A DNA stretch of 64,000 nt from positions 1,990,001 through 2,054,000 of the forward strand of contig CATNEN010000029.1 of the NCBI GenBank assembly GCA_950097015.1. Reading direction: 5' to 3'. A program made the translations under genes and the position numbers. Position 1 is the stretch's first letter. Every line of letters starts with the position of its first letter. The notes beneath the pieces are model-generated. The model was not told the DNA's origin. It saw only the letters and a list, made by a program, of their open reading frames with translations, and searched no databases. This document shows positions 23,399 through 33,346 of this stretch, piece by piece. The stretch is from Macrostomum hystrix (taxonomy: Eukaryota; Platyhelminthes; Macrostomidae).

Positions 23399-25226
23399 AT
23401 GAGCTACCGCAGACAACTAGCCAACTGGCGCTCCCGAGTGCCCGTGCTCAGCACAGCCGGCGCTGTGCCAGTGCGCACGGAGAAAGGCGAGATGTACCTG
23501 GAGAAAGTCAAGGTTAAACGCTACGTGGCCGGCAAACGGCCGGACTTCGGCGACGCCCCCGGCGGCGGCGGAGAGGCCGACTCCGACTATGACGATGATC
23601 AGCAGGTTGAGCCGCATAGGCATCAGCGACTGTCTGCGGCTGCGGCGACTGGCGACGATCCGTTCGTTCGACCGAGGCGCGAGCCGGCCGCACTTGTTGG
23701 CGGCCATCAGGCAGCGTCTGCGAGGCCGGAGCTGACGGCGGATCCGCGCGATCGTCGGCTGCAGCGCCTACTGGCGGCTAGCAGCGGTGGAGCGCGCGCT
23801 GGTCGCCGATCGCGTCGGGCTGGCGAGGACGACGACGACGATTCGGAGTATGGAGACGAAGACGAAGCGTCGGACTCGGAGGACTCAGAGGAGGAGGAGG
23901 ATCGGCTGGAGCGGCACCGGCGCTACAGAGGTAAAGCGGTCGCGGAGTCCGGAGGCTACGACCATCACCATCATCACCAGCAGCAGCAGCGCGGAGCGGC
24001 GCCAGCCAATGAAGACGACGAGGAGCAGTTGGACGAGGCGGAGCTTGAGCACCGGCGCAGCATGCTGCGAATGCGCGCCAAGCAGCGCGAGGTCGAAGAG
24101 GAGCTGATGGCGCGCCAGGAGGAGCGAGGCGCCGCCGGCAGCGGCAGCAGCGACGCTGGCAGCGATGAAGATGACGAACTCACCGAGGAGGAGTACACCA
24201 GCGATGAGGATGAGGCGCAGCCGCGCCTTAAGCCGGTCTTTGTCCGGCGTCGCGATCGCGTCACGGTCGGTCAGGGCGACGCCGTCCCGGCTGCGGCTCC
24301 TGCTGCTCCGGCTTCCACTGCCGGCGGAATCACCCGCATAGCGGCCGCGGCTTCAACAGTCACGCCGGCGCACGTATCAGAGGAGCGTCGGGCGACCACG
24401 CTTCAGTTGGTGCGTCAAGAGGCTAGGCAAGAGGCCGAGGAAGCCAAAGCGCTGGCCGCTGCGTTTGACAATGTCGACTCTGCCGATGAGGAGGACGACG
24501 AGGTGAGTTGTTCATTGTGGGCTTGTCGTGCAATTTACACCCTTGCGTGCCAACCTCTAAGGCTGTAAAAGTGTACACTGCCTGTGTTTGTGTGTGCTCA
24601 GTAGTCCGCGGAAATGGGCAGAACTGCCTCCTCTCTGACTGCGGGTCAAGTGTCACCAAATGATGTGCCCGTGGCCACAGCCCTCCTGCAATTATCATTA
24701 ATTTGATTATGCCTCCTCCGCTCAGGTTGCCTACGAGGCGTGGAAGTTGCGCGAGTTGAAGCGGCTGAAGCGCGACAGAGAGGAGCGCGAGGCCCGCCAG
24801 CGAGAACAGGAGGAGCTGCAGCGGGTGCGCAATATGACCGAGGAGGAGCGCCAGGCCGAGCTGCGCCGTCGGCCAAAGATCGTCGACAACAAGGCCGACA
24901 AGGGCAAGTACAAGTATCTGCAGAAGTACTATCACCGCGGCGCCTTCTTCCTTGACGGCGACAACGACCTGCTGCGTCGCGATGTCAGCGGGCCGACGCT
25001 TGAGGATCACTTCGACAAGAGCGTACTGCCCAAGGTTATGCAGGTGAAAAACTTTGGTCGCGCCGGCCGCACTAAATATACTCACCTGGTGGACCAGGAC
25101 ACCACTGGTACTGACAACCCGTGGGCTGTGGACAGCGCTCAGGCTCAGCGCTTCCACTCTGTCAGGGGTGGCGGCATGCGGCCACTGACGCATTATCGGT
25201 CCGGCGCTAAGCGATCCGATGTTTGA
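23399..25226 (+). CDS. MFAP1: Microfibrillar-associated protein 1 (MFAP1), spliceosome B-complex factor
   Basis: Two exons, 23399-24502 and 24726-25226, split by a 223-nt phase-0 intron (GAG|GTGAGT, CTCCGCTCAG|GTT). The product is 534 residues (human MFAP1 439); the extra length is low-complexity Ala/Asp/Glu/His sequence in the N-terminal half. MFAP1 is a nuclear pre-mRNA splicing protein of the tri-snRNP/B complex, despite its name. Hallmarks: STAGAVPVR (about 18-26) then [17 protein letters not shown], the [19 protein letters not shown] block with [27 protein letters not shown] at the exon 2 start, [15 protein letters not shown] (429-443), [20 protein letters not shown] and [13 protein letters not shown]. 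An in-frame upstream ATG at 23351 would add 16 residues. I prefer 23399 because CCCGCTGCCCGCAG just before it looks like a splice acceptor (cis or trans) and MSYR fits better. Confidence 0.95.
24517..24682 (+). mobile_element. tRNA-derived SINE, copy 2 (5'-truncated, inside the MFAP1 intron)
   Basis: GGGCTTGTCGTGCAATTTAC, GCCAACCTCTAAGGC, GTGTACACTGCCTG, GTGTGTGCTCAG, GGGCAGAACTGCCTCCT and GACTGCGGGTCAAGTGTCAC follow the same order as the 3' two thirds of the full-length copy at 46811-47142. About 55 bases are missing between GTGTACACTGCCTG and the GTGTGTGCTCAG segment. The fragment fills about three quarters of the 223-nt intron and carries neither donor nor acceptor. Confidence 0.85.
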
Positions 25227-25329
25227 AGATCTCAGTGCTTTTCTGCTTTTTTGAGTTCTCCGTATCTGCTTTTCACTGTCCATTTGCTCCTCGGTACGAC
25301 ACGGTCCATCTACCTGTAACTCCCCTCTC

Positions 25330-25505
25330 TCTACCTTTTTCCATTCGTGCCTCTCCTCCCTTCCTCGATCCCTACCTCTCCTCCCTTCCTCCATCCCTGC
25401 CTCTCCTTCGTTCCTCCATCCCTGCCTCTCCTCCCTTCCTCCATCCCTGCCTCTCCTCCATTCCTGCATCCTACCTCTCCTCCCATCCTCGATGCCTGCC
25501 TCTCA
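25330..25505. repeat. 25-bp pyrimidine-rich minisatellite in the MFAP1 3' region
   Basis: About seven copies of CTCCTCCCTTCCTCCATC plus CCTGCCT, starting some 100 bases after the MFAP1 stop and therefore probably in its 3' UTR. Downstream AATAAA at 25698 supports a transcript crossing the array. Confidence 0.85.
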
Positions 25506-25697
25506 CCCATATCATGGCTTACAATAAGCCATGGTTAATTTATTGTTTTATCATTTCATTTGAAAAGCCTTGCATTGTAAGCATTGTCTGTCAGTTCAAT
25601 GTACAGATAGCAGTTAATTATGCTACCACAATTATTCGTTTATAAATATTCTTTGCTCACTTGTCCATTGAACCATTGAAATATATGCAATGGTTAA

Positions 25698-25703
25698 AAT
25701 AAA
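25698..25703 (+). terminator. Probable MFAP1 polyadenylation signal
   Basis: AATAAA in TTAAAATAAAAAGC, with a second AATAAA a few bases later (GCAAATAAAATG). It lies about 470 bases after the stop codon; an earlier signal was not seen. Confidence 0.5.
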
Positions 25704-25854
25704 AAGCAAATAAAATGAAACTCTGCTTATTGAACTGCAAGGAAATGTTTTTTTGGCTTAAAGTTTTTTATACTCGTACGACAAGTTTTTTTAAGAAGTC
25801 TGGGTATGTGCTAGAGGGTCAGTGGAACTGACGAAATTGCCTTGTTCGGTCTGA

Positions 25855-27500
25855 TAGTTCGAAGTCTAACAGGTGTATTGCTCATTAGTTCACAGTCTAA
25901 CAGGTGTATGGCTCATTAGTTCACAGTCTAACAGGTGTATGGCTCATTAGTTTACAGTCTAACAGTAGTATGGCTCATTAGTTCACAGTCTAACAGTAGT
26001 ATGGCTCATTAGTTCACAGTCTAACAGGTGTATGGCTCATTAGTTTAGTCTAACAGTAGTATGGCTCATTAGTTCACAGTCTAACAGTAGTATGGCTCAT
26101 TAGTTCACAGTCTAACAGGTGTATGGCTCACTAGTTCACAGTCTAACAGGTGTATGGCTCATTAGTTCACAGTCTAACAGTAGTATGGCTCATTAGTTCA
26201 CAGTCTAACAGTAGTATGGCTCATTAGTTCACAGTCTAACAGGTGTATGGCTCACTAGTTCACAGTCTAACAGTAGTATGGCTCACTAGTTCACAGTCTA
26301 ACAGGTGTATGGCTCATTAGTTCACAGTCTAACAGTAGTATGGCTCATTAGTTCATAGTCTTACAGGTGTATGGCTCACTAGTTCACAGTCTAACAGGTG
26401 TATGGCTCATTAGTTCACAGTCTAACAGGTGTATGGCTCATTAGTTCACAGTCTAACAGGTGTATGGCTCACTAGTTCACAGTCTAACAGGTGTATGGCT
26501 CATTAGTTCACAGTCTAACAGGTGTATGGCTCATTAGTTCACAGTCTAACAGTAGTATGGCTCATTAGTTCACAGTCTAACAGGTGTATGGCTCACTAGT
26601 TCACAGTCTAACAGGTGTATGGCTCATTAGTTCACAGTCTAACAGGTGTATGGCTCATTAGTTCACAGTCTAACAGGTGTATGGCTCACTAGTTCACAGT
26701 CTAACAGGTGTATGGCTCATTAGTTCACAGTCTAACAGGTGTATGGCTCACTAGTTCACAGTCTAACTGGTGTATGGCTCATTAGTTCACAGTCTAACAG
26801 GTGTATGGCTCATTAGTTCACAGTCTAACAGGTGTATGGCTCACTAGTTCACAGTCTAACAGGTGTATGGCTCACTAGTTCACAGTCTAACAGGTGTATG
26901 GCTCATTAGTTCACAGTCTAACAGGTGTATGGCTCACTAGTTCACAGTCTAACAGGTGTATGGCTCATTAGTTCACAGTCTAACAGGTGTATGGCTCATT
27001 AGTTCACAGTCTAACAGGTGTATGGCTCATTAGTTCACAGTCTATCAGTAGTATGGCTCATTAGTTTACAGTCTAACAGGTGTATGGCTCATTAGTTCAC
27101 AGTCTAACAGGTGTATGGCTCATTAGTTCACAGTCTAACAGGTGTATGGCTCATTAGTTTACAGTCTAACAGTAGTATGGCTCATTAGTTTACAGTCTAA
27201 CAGGTGTATGGCTCATTAGTTCACAGTCTAACAGTAGTATGGCTCATTAGTTCACAGTCTAACAGTAGTATGGCTCATTAGTTCACAGTCTAACAGGTGT
27301 ATGGCTCATTAGTTCACAGTCTAACAGTAGTATGGCTCATTAGTTCACAGTCTAACAGGTGTATGGCTCATTAGTTCACAGTCTAACAGGTGTATGGCTC
27401 ATTAGTTCACAGTCTAACAGTAGTATGGCTCATTAGTTCACAGTCTAACAGGTGTATGGCTCATTAGTTCACAGTCTAACAGTAGTATGGCTCATTAGTT
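25855..27500. repeat. 31-bp minisatellite, about 53 units
   Basis: The unit is TTCACAGTCTAACAGGTGTA plus TGGCTCATTAG. Two variant positions alternate along the array: AACAGGTGTATGG versus AACAGTAGTATGG, and GCTCATTAG versus GCTCACTAG. The last units decay into CAAATTCTAGCAGATG near 27.5 kb. The array fills the space between the MFAP1 3' end and the next gene; no open frame spans it. Confidence 0.95.
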
Positions 27501-27748
27501 CAAATTCTAGCAGATGTATAACAATTTAGCTCATCTGTTCATCTGTTCAAAGCCTCACATGCTTCCGGTACTTGTGGTTCAAGGAACTCTAAAATACCGG
27601 ATCATTAGATGTTCTAATTCTGAAATGCTAATTTAGTCATAAGGATGGATTTTGGCTAATGTTAAAAATGCAAGACAAATAGGATTTTCACGTTTCTACT
27701 TTTTGATAAAATCCTGCACTAATTCTAGCGTAAGTTTGCCGTCTGGGC

Positions 27749-29076
27749 ATGGAGATCGAACAGCCGACCGAAACGCGCAAACGTAAAGCGCCCTCACCGT
27801 CGGAGCAGCAGCAGCAGGAAGGGGTAGGCGAGTCAGGCGACATTGTTGACGCCGCAAGTCAAGAGCCGTCTCCTGACGATGTTCAGCTCGTGCTGGCAGC
27901 CAGCCGGGGCGAGTGCCAGACGGTGCGCCGTCTGCTCGCCGAGACTCAGGCGGATCCGTGCTACCAGGACCACGGCACCGGTATGTCGGTGCTGATGGCA
28001 GCCGCCGCCTCTGGCAGCGCGGAGACTGTCCGCTGCCTGCTAGAGAATGGCGCGCCGTGGAATGCGGTAGATCGCAAATATCACTGCGCCGGCGAGTACG
28101 CCATGTGGAAGGGTCACCAGGCTGTGGTTGACCTGCTGCTAGACCATGCGGCCGCCTCCGAGCTACTGCTGGGCGCACTGATGAGCGACGAGCGCGCCCT
28201 GGGCGTCACCCAGCTGCAGAGAGAGTACATGCAGCAGCGGCTCACCTACTGCGGTGGAGGTGAGCATCGGTGCTTCCCTGTTGAAGTTGCCATTGCTCAA
28301 TATACGCTCGGAGCATGCAGATTGACTCTGTCATGCAGGTGTTTGACAGCTCCATATCGGAGTTTCAAAGTGTCTCTGTCACAATTGCAGCATTTAAACT
28401 CCTTCCTCAATCTTCCTCGCACTACGCAGGCGACCTGCTCCTAGACGGCGAAGGCTACGCTGTGATGATGGCCTGGGAGCAGCCGCTGATGGAGCAGCAT
28501 GCCCGCTACGTGTGTCCCAGGCCCGGCTTGCGAGTTCTTAACGTTGGCTTCGGCATGGGCATCGTGGACACGGAGCTGCAGAAACTAGGTCCAGCTGAGC
28601 ACACCATTATTGAGGCCCACCCGGATGTTCTCAACCGCATGCGCGACCAGGGCTGGCCCGACAGGCCCGGTGTCCGCATCGTGCCCGGCCGTTGGCAGGA
28701 TGTCATCGCCCAGCTGGGACCATTCGACGGTGTCTTCTTTGATACGTACGCCGAGGACGACCTAGATCTGCACTCGTTCCACGCCCACCTGCCCAGACTG
28801 CTGGCCCCAGGCGGCCGGTACGCATTCTACAACGGCATGTGCCCGGACAATGTCTTCTTTCACGCTGTAGCCTGCGAAGTTGTCCGACTGCGCCTACTGA
28901 GGCTGGGCCTGCGCTGCAGCTTCAGGCCGCTGCCTGTCCGCGTTGACGACTCTAAACTCTGGCAGGGGGTGCGTGATCGCTACTGGCACTTCGACACCTA
29001 CTACCTGCCAGAGGTGTGCCGGCCGGAGGGCGACGAAGCCTCCACAGCTGCAGCCGTCGCTGAAACTTGGAATTGA
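27749..29076 (+). CDS. RMT2: Ankyrin-repeat arginine N5-methyltransferase, Rmt2-type
   Basis: Two exons, 27749-28259 and 28430-29076, with a 170-nt phase-1 intron (GGAG|GTGAGC, ACTACGCAG|GC) give 385 residues; yeast Rmt2 is 412. Residues about 45-135 are two to three ankyrin-like units (VLAASRGECQTVRRLL, MSVLMAAAASGSAETVRCLL, GEYAMWKGHQAVVDLLLDHA). Residues about 172-375 are a class I SAM methyltransferase related to guanidinoacetate methyltransferase: motif I VLNVGFGMGI (206-215), acidic motif II IIEAHPDV, GRWQDV (257-262) and FFDTYAEDD (273-281), then FYNGMCPDN and YWHFDTYYLP. Fungal Rmt2 methylates the delta nitrogen of an arginine in ribosomal protein L12, so a cytosolic/nuclear protein methyltransferase is expected. 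The ankyrin plus GAMT-like arrangement argues against ordinary GAMT. Substrate in this organism is unknown. Confidence 0.88.
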
Positions 29077-29307
29077 AATAGCAGACACCAAGACTAAAAT
29101 GGAATTTTATTTAATTTATCTTTTAAGCAGGAAGAATCTTCCAGGAAATCGCACGATAGCAGCCGCAGTTTCTAGTCTTAGTCAAAGAATACTTAACTTC
29201 TAAAAGAAGTAATGAAAGATGTATGACCAATTAGGTGTCGAAGAAGTTCCATAAACCTCTAAGGGGTATAGTTACTCTCGCTTTAATGAAATGCCATTAT
29301 TTGTACT

Positions 29308-29313
29308 AATAAA
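29308..29313 (+). terminator. Polyadenylation signal of the Rmt2-type gene
   Basis: AATAAA in TACTAATAAAGTGCC, about 230 bases after the stop codon. Confidence 0.6.
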
Positions 29314-29319
29314 GTGCCT

Positions 29320-30165
29320 AAATACTCACAATGGTTTCAGGATTTTTAGCTCCTGGTTGTAAGCAATTTTGTTCACATGTTCACGCTTGAGACTCAGGCC
29401 GCCCTGCGTTAGCAACTAGAGATAAAAAGTTCATATATTAATGATCTGTAGTCAGCTAAATGCTAAATCAACTGCAAGGCTGAAGGGCTGCATTTTGTGC
29501 ATTTTTGGATCAGAAAAAAAATAAATCCAAGTCTTTCCGTTCATTCTTTAAAAAATTCCTTTAAAAATCTGTCCCGCTACTGAACCAGTTAGTAGTCTGT
29601 ATAGGAAGTTGGTTAGGGGGACTTATACGTATTGCTAGGGCACGCATAGGCATTGACAAACACTGTCGCTATGCTGATTTACGAATCTATTTTAGCTGTC
29701 AGATTTACTCAATCGTCATTTCTAATCCTTTTTAAATAGAAAACAAAAGCAACGATTTAGCTTTTCTGCGTCATAGATAGTTGAAAGTGTGGCTAAAAAT
29801 AATCATTTCTCGAAAAGTCTATAATGTCTATAATGGAATCTACAAATATATAATGCAGCCAGGCTACAGCAGCAACAGCAAAGCCCTTGGAATCTGCTTC
29901 AGCGGCAGGAAATGTTTGACCCTGTCTGACCCCCCGCACTCTCTCTTAGAGAACGCGCTCTCGGATATTTGACCCTCTGGTTAGGCGGGTTGGAGCCTTA
30001 ATCTGCTTCATCTACAGCTGCTTCAACTAGATCGATTTGTTTAACTGCTTAGGGGATTTAAAGAGGCCATATTTGGCGGCTTGGAGACTGTTTTGTGCAA
30101 CTTTTCACTTTGCTGTTTGGAATCGGATAGTTCTATTCGATTTGCTAATTCATAACACGCTTCTA
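29320..30165. other. Gene-free intergenic sequence
   Basis: No tandem array, no RNA-like fold and no family-like open frame; the frame at 29781-29972 is unconvincing. Confidence 0.6.
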
Positions 30166-30169
30166 TCTG

Positions 30170-30420
30170 CCATCTAATAGATTGTGTGGTGAATCCTTCC
30201 AGATTGAGTGGTAAATCCTACCAGATTGTGGTAAATCCTTTCAGATTGTGAGGCAAATCCTTCCAGATTGTGTGGTCAATCCTTCAGATTGTGTGGTAAA
30301 TCCTACCAGATTGTGGTAAATCCTTTCAGATTGTGAGGCAAATCCTTCCAGATTGAGTGGTAATTCCTTCCAGATTGTGTGATAAATTATTTTAGACATC
30401 GTGTGTTGAATCCTCCCAGA
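30170..30420. repeat. Degenerate 19-22-bp minisatellite (AGATTGTGTGGTAAATCCT)
   Basis: About a dozen copies of CCAGATTGTGTGGTAAATCC with small deletions and GTGAGGCAAATCC variants, fading near 30.42 kb. It generates the open minus-strand frame overlapping it. Confidence 0.85.
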
Positions 30421-30847
30421 ACATCTGCAAAAATTCACATTTTTCGTCTGGCAAAAAGTGCTCCATCTTTTATTTGCACCCATTTGAAGGCTTAATGAAA
30501 GGAATGAAACTACGCTCGTAGATTCTGCTGCATTTTTCCAAATTACCATGTTGTAGCAATCAAACTTCATCAATGCATAGAGGATCAATCACTTAGACGT
30601 TAGTCTTAAGTCGTTAAACCGAATTAACAAAAAATGGCCAAGATGGAACAATATGAAAGCCTATGAATAGCTTGGCGTTGATGTCATCAGTAGCTAGCAG
30701 ATACGACTCCGACCTGTGCGTGGGCAAATCACTGAATACCAATAGTTTCCAAAAATAGCATACCTTTATGCACTCTCTCCGTGTGAAGTGTAGATGCGAA
30801 ATCTGCGAATCGCTTATCTCTGCAAAGCACAGATTTTTATTAGCTGT

Positions 30848-31022
30848 CCATTCTATTATATTCATCCATGAAGAGTAGATTAGCAATCCATTCTATTATA
30901 CTCATCCATGAAGAGTAGATTAGCAATCCATTCTATTATACTCATCCATGAAGAGTAGATTAGCAATCCATTCTATTATACTCATCCATGAAGAGTAGAT
31001 TAGCAATCCATTCTATTATAGC
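30848..31022. repeat. 40-bp tandem repeat, about four copies
   Basis: Unit TAGCAATCCATTCTATTATA plus CTCATCCATGAAGAGTAGAT, nearly identical between copies; the first copy reads AGCTGTCCATTCTATTATAT and is diverged. The array ends where a tRNA-like fragment begins. Confidence 0.95.
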
Positions 31023-31062
31023 TTAGAAGTGCTAAGCCTTAACCACTGTGCCACAAACCTAC
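31021..31062 (-). mobile_element. Possible remnant of a second tRNA-derived SINE head
   Basis: On the minus strand GTTTGTGGCACAGTGGTTAA then GGCTTAGCACTTCTAAGC resembles the 5' half of a tRNA with an A box (TGGCACAGTGG) and D-arm. No B box follows at the right spacing, so this is neither a tRNA gene nor an intact SINE. Similarity by chance is possible. Confidence 0.3.
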
Positions 31063-31135
31063 TCTTACAAGTACGCTTCAAAGGTTAATCTCCGATGCTA
31101 GTTTAGCAATCCAGCGATTAGGTTTTTTATTAAAG

Positions 31136-31141
31136 AAAGAA
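31136..31141 (-). terminator. Possible polyadenylation signal for the minus-strand secreted-protein gene
   Basis: TTTATT on the + strand is AATAAA on the minus strand, about 205 bases past the stop codon at 31346. Confidence 0.4.
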
Positions 31142-31345
31142 ATCAAGATGTTTCAGTTCTATTGAAGTATTAGTGTACTAATATGGACTATAATATTAAT
31201 CCATATTTTGAGATTAGTTGCCATAGGATATTGTGGGTGTATTTTCTCCAGAGCGTCAGTCAGTAGACTAGAACCCAGATCAACAGCTGAACTCAAAGCT
31301 GTCTGCATCTATGCTCAGCTCCCAGCTTCCCAGCTCACGCGCCAG

Positions 31346-32331
31346 TCAGGCGCAGATGATGGCCGCATCAGACGGCTGCACCAGTTGCACGTACAGCTGC
31401 GGATCGTCCTGCGCCAGCTGCAGCGCCCTGGAGCTGCGGTAGCAGAATCGCTTGCCGCTGCCGTCGGAGCCGACTTCGACGCACTCTGCTACGCTGGCGC
31501 AATTGAAGCGAAACACGTGCTTAGCGTTGTAGGCCTGCTGTTCCAGGTAGGGGAATTCCCGCGGACTGCCCATGTGCTCCATCTGCGACAACGGGTGGGT
31601 GGCGAGGCAAGGATTGACAACTTCAGGAATATTTGATGGCTAACTTCAGGACTACTTCATGGCCTAACCTCAGGACTACTTCATGGCCTAACCTCAGGAC
31701 TACTTCATGGCCTAACCTCAGAACTACTTTATGGCCTAACTTCAGGACTACTTCATGGCCTAACTTCAGGAATACTTCATGGCTAACTTCAGGACTACTT
31801 CATGGCCTAACTTCAGGAAAACTTCATGGCTAACTTCAGTACTACTTCATGGCCTAACTTCAGGAATACTTCATGGCTAACTTCAGTACTACTTCATGGC
31901 CTAACTTCAGGAATACTTCATGGCTAACTTCAGGAATACTTCATGGCTAACTTCAGTAGTGAGATTTCAAGGTATGCCTATCAACAGCCAGTGGGATTTT
32001 GATCGGAATAATCGGAAAACGCCAAGCAAACCTTGCAACGGATGTCCTCCGACGGCACGTCGGGCCGAACCCGCCTGCAGTCCAGCTTCGGCGGACAGAC
32101 GGTGGCCGAATAGACAAAATCCGAGCTGTCGTGAATGTAGTAGCCCACTCGACAATGCGCGTCCGTGTCGGCTGGCGAAGCGACATTGTAGACTGCCACG
32201 GATGAGCTTCCGGTGACGCCGAAAGTTAGCATCAGGATCAGCACCAGCGGCATAGCTGACAGTCTTTGTAGTCGCTGCTGCTGCTGTTGCTGCCGCATTC
32301 GTTGATCCTTCAAGCTAGATGCCATCATCAT
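31346..32331 (-). CDS. Secreted eight-cysteine protein A (paralogue of the gene at 50.5-52.1 kb)
   Basis: I do not recognise the family. Exon 1 runs from the ATG at 32331 to 32032 (100 codons) and exon 2 from 31582 to 31346 (78 codons plus stop), joined in phase 0 (TGCAAG|GTTTGC; TTGTCGCAG|ATG), giving 178 residues. A Gln/Arg-rich start precedes a clear signal-peptide core, MPLVLILMLTFGVTG, so the protein should be secreted. The mature part has eight cysteines. The segment DCRRVRPDVPSEDIRCK just before the intron matches ECKHLKDLPETDIKCQ of the second gene, also just before a phase-0 intron, and FNCASVAECV matches SECITDRQCQ (both C-x5-C). A TATA box sits upstream. The donor GTTTGC is weak, so the exon 1 end is inferred mainly from the paralogue. 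The true start could be a later Met. Confidence 0.7.
31632..31957. repeat. 23/24-bp minisatellite in the intron of secreted protein A
   Basis: About 14 copies of ATGGCCTAACTTCAGGACTA plus CTTC, with ATGGCTAACTTCAGGAATAC and CAGTACTAC variants. It occupies most of the 449-nt intron and accounts for the overlapping + strand frame. Confidence 0.9.
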
Positions 32332-32400
32332 TGACAAAACAGTCTGCTAAAAGTGGAAGTCGAAAAAAAGCGTGCAATTTAGCCAGCTGATGGCCGCCAG

Positions 32401-32409
32401 CTTATATAG
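32401..32409 (-). promoter_or_regulatory. TATA box of the secreted protein A gene
   Basis: On the minus strand CTATATAAG lies 70-78 bases upstream of the first ATG, which would place the transcription start near 32.37 kb with a short 5' UTR. Confidence 0.6.
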
Positions 32410-33130
32410 ATGCGGATCAGATTAGGCTGGGGCGGAGTGGGAGAAGGTGGGGTGGAGAGTAAACTCTTCTCCAAGTCGTTGAGCGGGAAAGTATTTTTTG
32501 TTCAATTTGGAGCCGAAGGAATCGACTTTGATCGAAGAATTTATTTCCATTGCTTCCTTTGCGAGTTCGGTTGCTTTTTAGAGTTTGTTTCTTTTTTTGG
32601 ACGAAGAAGAGGACGGCTTATCTATGAGTGGCTCAACCAGAGATTAACGATGGACCGAGTCTGTCGCTCTCCATTGCTTTCAAAGCATGCGCCAGATGCC
32701 TGCAGGTCGATTTTTGAGCACCGCCGCCCACGCACCGTGGCTCCGCAATTCTTTTTTTATCAACTTCCTTCCGCCTCGCTCTTAGTGGCTAACCAGCTTT
32801 TGGTTCGAAGCCACCTTCATTATTTTGCTTTTTATTTCTTATCTCACAGCTGGCAAGGCACTGGCTCTGTGTTTGAATAATCCTTTTAAGCTCGGTTGCT
32901 GTGCCACTTTTGGACGATAAGAATTGGACAAACTTCGACAAAAGCAGACCTGAAATGAGATCAACTTCTGGTCATTAAACGGTTGCCGGCTCTGAGCTCA
33001 TGAGATCATCAGCTATGACCTCTGAGTGTCACTTAATTTTGGGAAGGGTTTCCTGGTGCTAGTTTCCTGATTCCATTTGAAGTATTAATTTAGCCGCTAT
33101 TCGTTTCACGACGAATCAGGACAAATCGAC
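32410..33130. other. Gene-free sequence before the satellite
   Basis: An open + strand frame at 32410-32880 has no domain-like pattern and overlaps the upstream region of the minus-strand gene; I do not support it as a gene. No array is seen until the satellite edge near 33.13 kb. Confidence 0.55.
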
Positions 33131-33186
33131 CCTTTGAGGAAGATTCGTCTCTGTTGTGAGGAATATTCGTCTCTTTTGGTGAGGAA

Positions 33187-33346
33187 CGGCTCGCTACATC
33201 GACCGTCTTTTTGATGATGCACGAGCACGTCAGCACGAAGCACGTGAAGCACGTCAGAGACCTTGCCCTGAAGCGCGCGATTTGACGCCCCCCCTTTTTT
33301 GACCACTTGTGGTCGGCGCGGGGCGTGAGATTATTATTATTATTAT
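33187..33346 (+). mobile_element. Probable short retroelement insertion in the satellite edge, with (ATT)n tail
   Basis: 160 bp of non-satellite sequence lie between satellite units, flanked on both sides by TTGGTGAGGAA (33176-33186 and 33347-33357). It ends in GAGATTATTATTATTATTAT, the kind of short simple tail seen on 5'-truncated non-LTR retrotransposons or SINEs. Just before the tail, GACCACTTGTGGTCGGCGCG contains a GACCAC/GTGGTC stem. The flanking repeat could be a target duplication, but the satellite itself contains that string. The family is not recognised. Confidence 0.5.

Noticed and set aside
24423-25469. 348-codon minus-strand frame
   Set aside because: Antisense shadow of MFAP1 exon 2 and its 3' repeat; GC-rich coding sequence keeps the opposite strand open.
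25855-27500. CRISPR-like direct repeats
   Set aside because: Repeats are head-to-tail with no spacers and the context is animal nuclear DNA. The same applies to the other arrays.
27696-28178. 160-codon minus-strand frame
   Set aside because: Antisense shadow of the ankyrin-encoding exon of the Rmt2-type gene.
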